The translations under genes were made by a program, and so were the position numbers. The notes beneath the pieces are model-generated. The model worked only from the letters and a program-made list of their open reading frames with translations. It did not search any database and was not told the origin of the DNA. This document shows positions 6,623-12,618 of a DNA stretch of 12,618 nt, piece by piece (within the stretch, counting starts at the first letter, position 1; every line of letters begins with the position of its first letter). The DNA is taken from positions 1 to 12,618 of the forward strand of contig JABMDE010000069.1 of NCBI GenBank assembly GCA_015904055.1, written 5' to 3'. The stretch comes from Nitrospira sp. (GTDB lineage: Bacteria > Nitrospirota > Nitrospiria > Nitrospirales > Nitrospiraceae).

Positions 6623-7162
6623 TTACGGCTTTCGTTTCCCCTGCGATTTCCCCTTGGCCCGTTCATATTTTTGCTGCGAACGGACGACTTTCATCCCGAC
6701 GAATCCTCCGACCGCCGCTGCCACCGCCCCGACTCCCCACCAAAGCCAGGCAGGAGGAGCACTCGTGTCACAACTGGCCCCGAAATTCACTTTAAGCTTT
6801 CGCTCGGCCTCCAAGTCCTTGGGGTCAAACTGAATCGTATGGTTCTGCTGCTCTCCCTTCGCTTCTACCAGAAGCGGATCGCCTAAATTGTCGTTGTGGA
6901 GATGAAACGCAGCCTTATAATACCCATCCCCGTTTGTCTTGACGACCTGGCCGTAAGAAATCTTCGTATCTTTGACAAGAACCTCGGTATCTGCGACTCC
7001 CTTTCCATCCGCTCCACAGACATAGCCTTCAACTGTGAACCGATGGTCGGCTTCGTGGGTGGCCATGACCACGGATGGGAACAGGGCACTCTGCACTAAA
7101 TAGCCTACGAGAGCGATCCGCCCGACCCTACTCCATCCATCACGTTTCAAACTGAATTGCAT
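6623..7162 (-). CDS. Exported Ig/carboxypeptidase-regulatory-like protein with C-terminal anchor
   Basis: The 179-residue protein has a signal peptide or signal anchor (hydrophobic about 12-34, possible cleavage near ATHEA at 34-38). A beta-rich domain (about 42-128) follows; its start (FTVEGYVCGADGKGVADTEV, 42-61) and GDGYY turn (78-82) look like carboxypeptidase-regulatory or CnaB-type Ig folds. Cys49 and Cys131 could form a disulfide. A C-terminal helix (about 139-160) with a Lys/Arg-rich tail should anchor it with the tail in the cytoplasm. It is the first gene after a strong promoter and is followed by a terminator and the cytochrome operon, so it may be a structural or assembly partner of that complex. 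No good Shine-Dalgarno sequence precedes the ATG, and a TTG at codon 5 cannot be excluded. Family assignment is by pattern only. Confidence 0.8.
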   Translation of the reverse strand: MQFSLKRDGWSRVGRIALVGYLVQSALFPSVVMATHEADHRFTVEGYVCGADGKGVADTEVLVKDTKISYGQVVKTNGDGYYKAAFHLHNDNLGDPLLVEAKGEQQNHTIQFDPKDLEAERKLKVNFGASCDTSAPPAWLWWGVGAVAAAVGGFVGMKVVRSQQKYERAKGKSQGKRKP

Positions 7163-7243
7163 TCTTACCGGCCGCTCGCGAGCTCGACCCTCACAAAACT
7201 GTACGCCTCACTACGACGAGCACCTATAAGTTTAGGGCGCGAT

Positions 7244-7272
7244 TTTCTAACATAGGCCCCCCTGATTGTCAA
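7244..7272 (-). promoter_or_regulatory. Sigma70-type promoter of the anchored Ig-like gene / respiratory locus
   Basis: On the minus strand a perfect TTGACA (-35, 7267-7272) is separated by 17 bases from TAGAAA (-10, 7244-7249). Transcription would start near 7237, giving a leader of about 75 bases before the ATG at 7162. The leader contains a 10-base palindrome, GCTCGCGAGC (7174-7183), close to the start codon. The promoter lies in the 207-base gap 7163-7369, in which I see no other gene. Confidence 0.7.
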
Positions 7273-7369
7273 CGACAGGAATGGGCGGCATTGAGCAGAA
7301 ACTGATAGCGTTTCCTGGTAGTCTGAACCGATACCTAGGAGACCGAGGGAGAGGAGAAGAAACCACGCT

Positions 7370-7762
7370 TCAGAGGAGTCCGCGCATGCGCGCATCTTCT
7401 TCGACGCGAGCCGCCTCCACACGACGTTCAGACTCTTTTTTCGACGCCCAGGCCTCCCACGACTTGCCGTTTGCCGTATCTTCGCCGGTAAAAGCAATCG
7501 ACGCAATCGACGCGTAGGCAATGGTGCGAGGAGAGGGATCATCCTGGGGGAAAAATTCGATGGAGGGAGGCTCACCGCTGGCGTGGCGGTTGAAGAGAAA
7601 TCCCACGATGGACTCGCCCGACGTAAGCCCGAGCGTCACATCGCCACGGTAGTCGAATGCAAACTCAATGGCCTCCGCTCTTTCTTGTTCCGTAGCCGGT
7701 GTAAACTTACGGCCTTCAAGCGAGTCCGGCACACTGGAGGTATGGTTCTTTGTGTCAGTCAT
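7370..7762 (-). CDS. Small acidic protein of unknown function downstream of hpnH
   Basis: From the ATG at 7762 this is a 130-residue soluble protein with no signal peptide or membrane helix. After a Ser/Thr-rich start, a central block (about 33-95) alternates hydrophobic and polar residues. It contains FDYRGDVTLGL, GESIVGFLFNR and a RTIAYASIASIAFTG strand, reminiscent of small Sm-like beta-barrel proteins; this is an impression of the fold, not a recognised family. The end is helical and charged, with many Glu and Arg residues. A TTG at 7816 would add 18 residues, but the ATG gives a more normal start; neither has a clear ribosome-binding site. It follows hpnH by 88 bases on the same strand with no terminator between, so co-transcription with hpnH is likely. 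Confidence 0.8.
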   Translation of the reverse strand: MTDTKNHTSSVPDSLEGRKFTPATEQERAEAIEFAFDYRGDVTLGLTSGESIVGFLFNRHASGEPPSIEFFPQDDPSPRTIAYASIASIAFTGEDTANGKSWEAWASKKESERRVEAARVEEDARMRGLL

Positions 7763-7850
7763 CTTGTAATCGTCGTTCGCGACAGATGTTTTGCAAAGCG
7801 CTGACAACCCTTGCAAGCGACGAAATACGAAGGGCTCTTCAGGGGCATCA

Positions 7851-8867
7851 TCATCGCGAAGTAGGCATCAAGGTCAACTTTGCGGTGCGTGCAAAACCTG
7901 ACACCGTGCCAAACGTATCACTCACTGCGGAAGGCTCATACCCGCAATGGACCATGCATTCGGCGCACTTCTCGTTTTTACTCGTGCCATAATTCTGCCA
8001 CTCGGTGGTCTCCAGCAGTTCTTGGAAGGTTTTTGCATATCCCTCCTGTAAGAGATAGCAGGGCTTCTGCCAACCGAACACGTTGTACGTGGGATTCCCC
8101 CAAGGCGTGCACTGATATTCTTTTTTCCCCATCAGGAAATCCAGGAAGAGCGGCGACTGATTGAACTTCCACGATCCCTTCGGCCGGCTGAGGATCTTCG
8201 AGAACAACTCGTGGGTCTTGGCCTTCTTTAAGAAATGTTGTTTATCCGGAGCCTTTTGATAGCTATAGCCTGGAGAAATCATCATGCCTTCGACGCCGAG
8301 GGCCATCATTTCATCGAAGAACTGACGCACCCGATCCGGATTCGCATCGTCGAACAGCGTGGTATTCGTCGTCACACGATGACCCAGTCTCAAGGCTTCC
8401 TTGATCGCCTTGACGGCAACCTCGTACACCCCGTCTCGGCAGACGGCCAAATCATGCTCATTTTTCAATCCGTCCATGTGAACGCTGAAGGTCAGATACT
8501 GCGACGGCGTAAACTCTTTAAGTTTGCGCTCCAGCAAAATCGCATTGGTACAGACATAGAGATACCGTTTCTGCGCTACCAACCCCTCGACGATCCGCCC
8601 GATCTCCGGATGGATGAGCGGCTCACCGCCAGGCACTGCAACGATCGGCGCACCGCATTCCTCTGCCGCAGCCCAGCACTGCTCCGGAGTCAATCGCTTA
8701 TCAAGAACATGGTCGGGATACTGGATCTTGCCACAGCCGGCACAAGCTAAATTGCAGCGGAACAATGGTTCGAGCATCAATACCAGGGGATACCGCTTGA
8801 TGCCCTTCAGTTTCTTCGAGAGGACATAGCTGGCAACGGTATACATTTGAGATACGGGAACGGGCAT
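7851..8867 (-). CDS. hpnH: HpnH, radical SAM adenosylhopane synthase
   Basis: HpnH joins the adenosyl group of SAM to the hopane skeleton (diploptene), giving adenosylhopane, the first step to side-chain-extended hopanoids such as bacteriohopanetetrol. The radical SAM cluster motif CNLACAGC is at Cys38, Cys42 and Cys45 of the 338-residue protein. GGEP, which helps bind SAM, is at 80-83. A C-terminal set of cysteines (Cys253, 270, 301, 304, 308) suits the extra C-terminal region of this family. The N-terminus Met-Pro-Val-Pro-Val-Ser-Gln is typical for HpnH. I chose the ATG at 8867 because AAGGAG lies six bases before it and because the longer in-frame start at 8966 would fall inside the promoter. 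Other hopanoid genes such as squalene-hopene cyclase are not in the window. Confidence 0.95.
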   Translation of the reverse strand: MPVPVSQMYTVASYVLSKKLKGIKRYPLVLMLEPLFRCNLACAGCGKIQYPDHVLDKRLTPEQCWAAAEECGAPIVAVPGGEPLIHPEIGRIVEGLVAQKRYLYVCTNAILLERKLKEFTPSQYLTFSVHMDGLKNEHDLAVCRDGVYEVAVKAIKEALRLGHRVTTNTTLFDDANPDRVRQFFDEMMALGVEGMMISPGYSYQKAPDKQHFLKKAKTHELFSKILSRPKGSWKFNQSPLFLDFLMGKKEYQCTPWGNPTYNVFGWQKPCYLLQEGYAKTFQELLETTEWQNYGTSKNEKCAECMVHCGYEPSAVSDTFGTVSGFARTAKLTLMPTSR

Positions 8868-8873
8868 TCCAGT

Positions 8874-8879
8874 CTCCTT
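8874..8879 (-). promoter_or_regulatory. Ribosome binding site of hpnH
   Basis: AAGGAG is six bases upstream of the ATG at 8867. It decides the start of hpnH against an upstream in-frame ATG at 8966. A small GC-rich hairpin (8904-8919) lies in the leader between promoter and this site. Confidence 0.75.
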
Positions 8880-8944
8880 CTGCTCAATCTGTAGCGTTAA
8901 CGGCGGCGAATCCCCGCCGGACAAGAAGCTTACAAACGGCTCGG

Positions 8945-8973
8945 ATTCTAACATCCCCGTCGGCACACGTCAA
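8945..8973 (-). promoter_or_regulatory. Sigma70-type promoter of hpnH
   Basis: On the minus strand TTGACG (-35, 8968-8973) is separated by exactly 17 bases from TAGAAT (-10, 8945-8950). Transcription would begin near 8938, giving a leader of about 70 bases. The geometry and leader length closely match the promoter at 7244-7272. Apart from this promoter and the repeat at its right end, the 299-base gap 8868-9166 shows no gene. Confidence 0.7.
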
Positions 8974-9122
8974 TTTCCTTGCCAAGATACGAAACACAAT
9001 ACCCCGTAGATAGGCTGGCAGGACAACCGAGAGAGAACAGTATCTATCCCGCAGAGTCGAGCACGCTCTATGTTGTAGGGTCAGATGCTGGAGGTGCTTA
9101 TCCGGTAGTGCGTATGAGGTCT

Positions 9123-9168
9123 GCCCTTCGACAGACTCAGGACAAGGTTCGCCGAAAGGCGAACCTTG
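9123..9168. repeat. REP-like repeat with strong hairpin, attached to the tRNA-Cys 3' end
   Basis: The left part (9123-9142, GCCCTTCGACAGACTCAGGA) resembles the short dispersed intergenic repeats of the CCCTTCGACAGGCTCAGG type found in many genomes. The right part (9143-9168) is a perfect 11-bp stem, CAAGGTTCGCC/GGCGAACCTTG, with loop GAAA. The right arm overlaps the last two bases of the encoded CCA of the tRNA. No T-run follows on the minus strand, but the hairpin could still help end or trim the tRNA transcript. Confidence 0.65.
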
Positions 9169-9241
9169 GAGGCGCCGGGCGGGTTCGAACCGCCGCATCG
9201 CAGTTTTGCAGACTGCTCCCTTACCACTTGGGTACGGCGCC
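9167..9241 (-). tRNA. tRNA-Cys (anticodon GCA), CCA encoded
   Basis: The cloverleaf folds cleanly. The acceptor stem is GGCGCCG/CGGCGCC, the D arm is CCC/GGG, and the anticodon arm is GCAGT/ACTGC with loop CTGCAAA (anticodon GCA). The T arm is GGCGG/CCGCC around TTCGAAC. The discriminator base is U, an identity element for cysteine tRNA, and CCA is encoded (9167-9169). The gene has its own -10 box upstream and stands between the glycosyltransferase and hpnH. Confidence 0.98.
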
Positions 9242-9254
9242 TCGCGAGGGCGGC

Positions 9255-9260
9255 ATTATA
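9255..9260 (-). promoter_or_regulatory. -10 box (TATAAT) of tRNA-Cys
   Basis: A perfect TATAAT lies 13 bases before the tRNA and is followed by a GC-rich stretch, as is common in stable-RNA promoters under stringent control. No good -35 is seen at the expected distance; the place where it should be overlaps the stop of the glycosyltransferase gene. A start near 9248 would give a very short 5' leader for RNase P to remove. Confidence 0.5.
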
Positions 9261-9278
9261 GTCGATAGGTTCGACGGG

Positions 9279-10598
9279 CTAGCCCTTGCCGGCCATGCCG
9301 GACGATCCGGCAAGAAGCGACGGACACCCGCGTTGCGTACCTGCGCTTGCAAACAGCAGCCCGAATAACATCAGCATCGCAATGCCCAGATGGTGGTAGC
9401 TCTTCAGCGCCTCCCAATTGGCCCTGCCGACAACTTCATAATTCAATACCATCGTAAGCACGATGTAGGCGGCCAGCACGGCATACCCGGCGCGGCTCAA
9501 CCCGGCGCTCGCTTGCGCCGCAGCCGCGACGACAATGAACGCCGCGGGTATCATCCAGACCAGATGCTGATCCCAGGTGATGGGCGAGAAGAAGAGCGCC
9601 AGCATCAAGGTTCCGGCGAAATCCCGCGCCCACATGGGATCTCCAGGTCCTTCATACGTGCGCCGGCTGGACCAGGCAAAGAGGCCGAGCAGGCCAAGCC
9701 CGGTAACCCCGACGATTCCGTTTGCAACTGGCGACGACAGGTCCATCACCGGCTTGTATCCGGGATCCACCTGCCGAAGCCGATGCGTCTTCGGATACGT
9801 CACCAGGTACCGCAACATCGTGTGCCGGAGCGAGAGATTGGCCTTTTGTAATTCGTTTTCTTTCCGGCCTTCTGCTTGCCGATCCAGCACGGACAACACG
9901 GCATTCTGCGTCCATTCAACGTGATGTTCCCACCAACTCGTGGGCCCTATATACAGAACAGGCAGCACAATCCAGGCTACCGTGGCCAACACTGTATAGG
10001 TCGCAACACGCCACTGCCGCTTCCAGAGAAACAGGATCACGAACAGGGCCGGGGTGATTTTGAGGACGATGCCGAGCCCGACCAGGGCTGCGCCCAGCCG
10101 CTCTTTTCCAGTCCATATCGCATAGATCCCGCCGGTCAGAATGCCCAGCAACATGAGATGCGGCCCGCCGTCGTCGAGATCATTCAAGATGAATTGCAGC
10201 GTCAACGCCCCTGCGCCTACACCGAGCAGCAGAAGACGCCCGCCTGTTAACGCGTCGGCACCCAATAACATGCGGTGCATGAATCGGATGGTGAGGACTA
10301 AGCATCCGACAGCGACGGCATAGCGCAAGGCCAAACTTGGGTTTCTGTCCAGAACGAGCAAGGGCGCGAAGTAGATGCCGGTGGTCGGCAAATACATATA
10401 GCAATAATCATTGGCGTAGAGATATTCCCCTGAGAGAAAGCGCCTTCCGATCTCACGATGAATATCGATGTCTCGAAAGTGAAAGGACCGCCCGAATGAG
10501 ATGATGTATCCGTGCACCACTGCGGCGATCACGAGGCCGAGGTTGAGCAGACGCGCAAAAAGAGGCGCCCTGAGGAACTCACCGATCCAATGGCCCAT
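9279..10598 (-). CDS. GT87-type membrane glycosyltransferase (DUF2029-like)
   Basis: This 439-residue polytopic protein has about ten hydrophobic helices and matches the GT-C fold pattern of GT87 (DUF2029) enzymes. Those enzymes move a sugar from a polyprenyl-phosphate donor to an acceptor on the outer face of the cytoplasmic membrane. The first external loop carries FRDIDIH (41-47); Asp43 or Asp45 is a candidate for the catalytic acid typical of GT-C enzymes. A second acidic motif, NDLDDGGPH, lies at about 138-146. A loop at roughly 240-275 is strongly charged. It lies 126 bases downstream of ispG without an obvious terminator between, so it may be co-transcribed with the MEP genes. AAGGA lies rather far upstream (about 11 bases) of the ATG. 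Sugar and acceptor cannot be read from the sequence. Confidence 0.8.
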   Translation of the reverse strand: MGHWIGEFLRAPLFARLLNLGLVIAAVVHGYIISFGRSFHFRDIDIHREIGRRFLSGEYLYANDYCYMYLPTTGIYFAPLLVLDRNPSLALRYAVAVGCLVLTIRFMHRMLLGADALTGGRLLLLGVGAGALTLQFILNDLDDGGPHLMLLGILTGGIYAIWTGKERLGAALVGLGIVLKITPALFVILFLWKRQWRVATYTVLATVAWIVLPVLYIGPTSWWEHHVEWTQNAVLSVLDRQAEGRKENELQKANLSLRHTMLRYLVTYPKTHRLRQVDPGYKPVMDLSSPVANGIVGVTGLGLLGLFAWSSRRTYEGPGDPMWARDFAGTLMLALFFSPITWDQHLVWMIPAAFIVVAAAAQASAGLSRAGYAVLAAYIVLTMVLNYEVVGRANWEALKSYHHLGIAMLMLFGLLFASAGTQRGCPSLLAGSSGMAGKG

Positions 10599-10724
10599 GG
10601 GTTTCCGATTCCTTCGTTCAATGCCCCAGAACCCGCTACCGCGAGGCCCTGCCGATCGTTTCTGTGAGATGGGAGGTCAGAGGAATGATGCGAGCGGAGA
10701 GAAACAACTTGTTCAACCGTACAC

Positions 10725-11909
10725 TTACCGGCTAGGCAGTACTGGAATTTCCTTCCCGAGTGTCGAGGGCCTGTCCGACTCTGGATTGAGAGATTCCCAC
10801 CCCTCTGTTGCGGCAGGGGCAACTGTCTCTCCGTTCCCTTCGGCTTCTTTTTCTTTGGCCAGCTGCTCCACTTCCACAATCAGCGTGTCCATCAATTCTT
10901 CTATCGGCACACTCCGGACAAGCTTGCCCTTCTTGAACAGAATCCCTTTACCCTCGCCGCCGGCGATGCCGATGTCGGCTTCCTTGCCCTCGCCGATGCC
11001 GTTGACCACACAGCCGAGCACTGACACATTCAACGGAGTTTTGATGTGGCCAAGTTTCTTTTCCAGCTCATTCGCCATGCGCACGACGTCAATCTCAACA
11101 CGACCGCACGTGGGACAGGCGATCACATTGATCCCACGATGCCGCAACTCCAGCGATTTCAGAATCTCGAATCCAACCTTGACCTCTTCCACCGGATCAG
11201 CGGCAAGCGAAACCCGAAGCGTATCGCCGATCCCCTGAGCCAACAGATAGCCAAGCCCCATCGCCGATTTCACGGCACCGGTCATAGCCGTACCGGCTTC
11301 CGTAATGCCGATATGCAGCGGATAATCGGACTGCATCGCAAAGAGCCAGTAGGCATCGATGGCGTGCTTGACGTCGGACGCCTTAAGCGACACTTTCATG
11401 TTGGTGAAGCCGACATCTTCCAGCGCATGCACCGCGTTGAGCGCCGATTCGGAAAGCGCTTCCGGAGACGGCCATCCGTACTTATCTAACAGCGGCCGTT
11501 CGAGCGAACCTCCGTTGACACCGACTCGGATCGGAATGCCATGATCATTGACCGCTTTAATTACTTCTTCAACTTTCCACCAGGCGCCGATGTTGCCGGG
11601 ATTGATCCGGACGCAGTCGACGACTGCCGCAGCTTTCAAAGCAAGACGGTAATCAAAGTGAATGTCCGCGATCAACGGCACCGTCATCGCCGCTTTGATC
11701 TGAGGGAGCACTGCGGCGGCTTCCTCATCCGGCACGGCCACCCGGATAATTTCACACCCGGCGGCCTCCAGCTGAAGAATCTGCTCGACGGTCTTTCCGA
11801 CATCCCGCGTGTCGGTTGAGCACATCGACTGTACGGACACCGGCGCATCGCCGCCGACTTTGACCTTGCCGACCTGAACCTGCCGAGTTTTGCGTCTGGT
11901 AATGTGCAT
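10725..11909 (-). CDS. ispG: IspG, 4-hydroxy-3-methylbut-2-enyl diphosphate synthase
   Basis: IspG (GcpE) is the [4Fe-4S] enzyme that reductively opens MEcPP to HMBPP, the next-to-last step of the MEP pathway, in the cytoplasm. Cluster ligands are visible as CPTCGR (Cys265, Cys268), Cys300 in LGC and Glu307 in NGIGE, as known for the family. The TIM-barrel start (RRKTRQVQVGKVKVGG, VQSMCSTDTRD) is also typical. The catalytic part ends near residue 352; a further 40 or so residues rich in Glu, Pro and Ser form a tail not found in the E. coli enzyme (372 residues against 394 here). The gene follows dxs by 76 bases on the same strand. No strong Shine-Dalgarno sequence precedes the ATG. Confidence 0.98.
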   Translation of the reverse strand: MHITRRKTRQVQVGKVKVGGDAPVSVQSMCSTDTRDVGKTVEQILQLEAAGCEIIRVAVPDEEAAAVLPQIKAAMTVPLIADIHFDYRLALKAAAVVDCVRINPGNIGAWWKVEEVIKAVNDHGIPIRVGVNGGSLERPLLDKYGWPSPEALSESALNAVHALEDVGFTNMKVSLKASDVKHAIDAYWLFAMQSDYPLHIGITEAGTAMTGAVKSAMGLGYLLAQGIGDTLRVSLAADPVEEVKVGFEILKSLELRHRGINVIACPTCGRVEIDVVRMANELEKKLGHIKTPLNVSVLGCVVNGIGEGKEADIGIAGGEGKGILFKKGKLVRSVPIEELMDTLIVEVEQLAKEKEAEGNGETVAPAATEGWESLNPESDRPSTLGKEIPVLPSR

Positions 11910-11985
11910 AGGAGCTGTTAGTACTTCTCAATCCGATTTTTCATTCACCACTCATGACCCTACATGTACCACTCGCGCTTCACAC

Positions 11986-12618
11986 TCAGCTGCCCTGCTC
12001 GTCTCCAAGCGGGTGCTGGCTTCCCGACGCAACACCCGTAAACCGGCCCTTAGCCGGTGCCGGGGTGCTGCCGATGAGTTCCTTGACGCTCTGGTAAATT
12101 CCTTCGGCGGTCAACCCGTACCGCTCGCGCAGGAAGTCTTGCGGGCCCTGTTCGATATACCAATCCGGCAGCCCAATAACCTTCGTCGTCACATCGTTGA
12201 CCCCGGCTTCGGATAGGGTTTCAAGCACCGCGGATCCAAACCCGCCCATTCTGCACCCTTCCTCAACGGTGACGACGTAACGCACCCGTTTCGCGACATC
12301 TGCAATGAGTGCCTGATCGAGCGGCTTCGCAAATCTGGCATTGACCACAGCCGTGGAGACACCTTCCTGACTGAGACGCTCGGCCGCCTGATGAGCTTGC
12401 CAGACCGACACCCCGATCGCGATAATCGCGACCTCCGTCCCATCCTTAATCAACTCTCCTTTGCCAATGGGCAATACCTGAGACGCCGCATCCATCGTCA
12501 CTCCGAGGCTGACGCCACGCGGATATCGCACGGAAATCGGACCGTTGTACTGCACGGCAGTCTTCATCATATGCTGTAATTCGTTTTCATCTTTCGGCGC
12601 CATCACGACCATGTTGGG
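11986..12618 (-). CDS. dxs: Dxs, 1-deoxy-D-xylulose-5-phosphate synthase (C-terminal part only)
   Basis: Dxs condenses pyruvate with glyceraldehyde 3-phosphate using thiamine diphosphate, the first step of the MEP pathway. Only the last 211 codons lie in the window; the gene continues beyond the right edge in frame. What is visible is the end of the pyrimidine-binding domain (APKDENEL, SVRYPRG) and the whole C-terminal transketolase-like domain (PIGKGE, RFAKPLDQALI, VTVEEGCRMGGFGSAV, IGLPDWYIEQG). After the usual end near KELI comes a tail of about 27 residues rich in Gly, Pro and Ser. The thiamine-binding GDG motif is outside the window. With ispG next, this is a small MEP cluster. Confidence 0.97.
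   Translation of the reverse strand, partial: PNMVVMAPKDENELQHMMKTAVQYNGPISVRYPRGVSLGVTMDAASQVLPIGKGELIKDGTEVAIIAIGVSVWQAHQAAERLSQEGVSTAVVNARFAKPLDQALIADVAKRVRYVVTVEEGCRMGGFGSAVLETLSEAGVNDVTTKVIGLPDWYIEQGPQDFLRERYGLTAEGIYQSVKELIGSTPAPAKGRFTGVASGSQHPLGDEQGS

Noticed and set aside
7165..7575. Minus-strand open frame of 136 codons
   Set aside because: It overlaps the end of the small acidic protein gene in another frame and runs through the promoter; its composition is not protein-like.
8868..8966. 33-codon N-terminal extension of hpnH from an upstream ATG
   Set aside because: The ATG falls inside the -35 to -10 region of the promoter, and the internal ATG at 8867 has a good ribosome-binding site and the family-typical N-terminus.
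8884..9198. Minus-strand open frame of 104 codons between tRNA-Cys and hpnH
   Set aside because: It overlaps the tRNA, the REP-like repeat and the hpnH promoter. Its PESVEG peptide is the typical translation of this repeat type.
10599..10724. Gap between ispG and the glycosyltransferase, checked for a terminator
   Set aside because: Only a short palindrome (AACAAGTTGTT) without a usable loop is present, so no terminator or promoter is called.
12035..12065. GC-rich inverted repeat near the 3' end of dxs (ACCGGC/GCCGGT)
   Set aside because: It is inside the coding region and has no following T-run, so it is not a terminator of the minus-strand transcript; probably a chance result of Gly/Pro codons.

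Overview
The window most likely comes from a Nitrospira-type bacterium (phylum Nitrospirota). It encodes a bc-type quinol:cytochrome c complex together with a cytochrome bd-like membrane subunit and small c-type cytochromes. It also holds the hopanoid gene hpnH and the isoprenoid genes dxs and ispG. The genus is an inference from this gene content and the look of the proteins; no rRNA or other taxonomic marker is present. Every gene I can support lies on the minus strand, so the window reads from right to left.

Right part (about 12618 to 9279): the C-terminal part of dxs, then ispG, both of the MEP isoprenoid pathway, then a GT87-type polyprenyl-phosphate-sugar-dependent glycosyltransferase. 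The MEP pathway makes the C5 units that become squalene and hopanoids and also the polyprenyl carriers that GT87 enzymes use, so the three may be metabolically linked. A tRNA-Cys (GCA) with an encoded CCA follows, with its own TATAAT box. A REP-like repeat with a strong hairpin is placed directly on its 3' end.

Middle part (about 8973 to 7370): hpnH (radical SAM, adenosylhopane formation) behind a good sigma70-type promoter, followed by a small conserved-looking acidic protein of unknown function.

Left part (about 7272 to 1): a respiratory locus. A strong promoter (TTGACA, 17-base spacer, TAGAAA) drives a gene for a secreted, C-terminally membrane-anchored, probably Ig/carboxypeptidase-regulatory-like protein. 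A large stem-loop and a convincing intrinsic terminator follow. Then come a monoheme c lipoprotein, a bd-like quinol-oxidase-type subunit without a CydB partner, a three-helix membrane-anchored monoheme cytochrome c, a Rieske protein with an N-terminal PRC-barrel-like domain, a fused b6/subunit-IV-type cytochrome b, a six-helix membrane protein with a coiled-coil tail, and the start of one more gene. The last genes are tightly packed (TAATG overlap, TAAATG abutment). I infer one multi-subunit membrane complex exchanging electrons between quinones and c-type cytochromes.

The clearest structural oddity is a perfect 96-bp tandem duplication exactly across the Rieske/cytochrome b junction. It creates a 31-codon chimeric mini-ORF between the two genes and is either a real recent duplication or an assembly error. 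I saw no CRISPR array, insertion sequence, phage gene or rRNA. No stretch longer than about 300 bases lacks a feature; the largest gap, 8868-9166, holds the hpnH promoter, its leader and the REP-like repeat.
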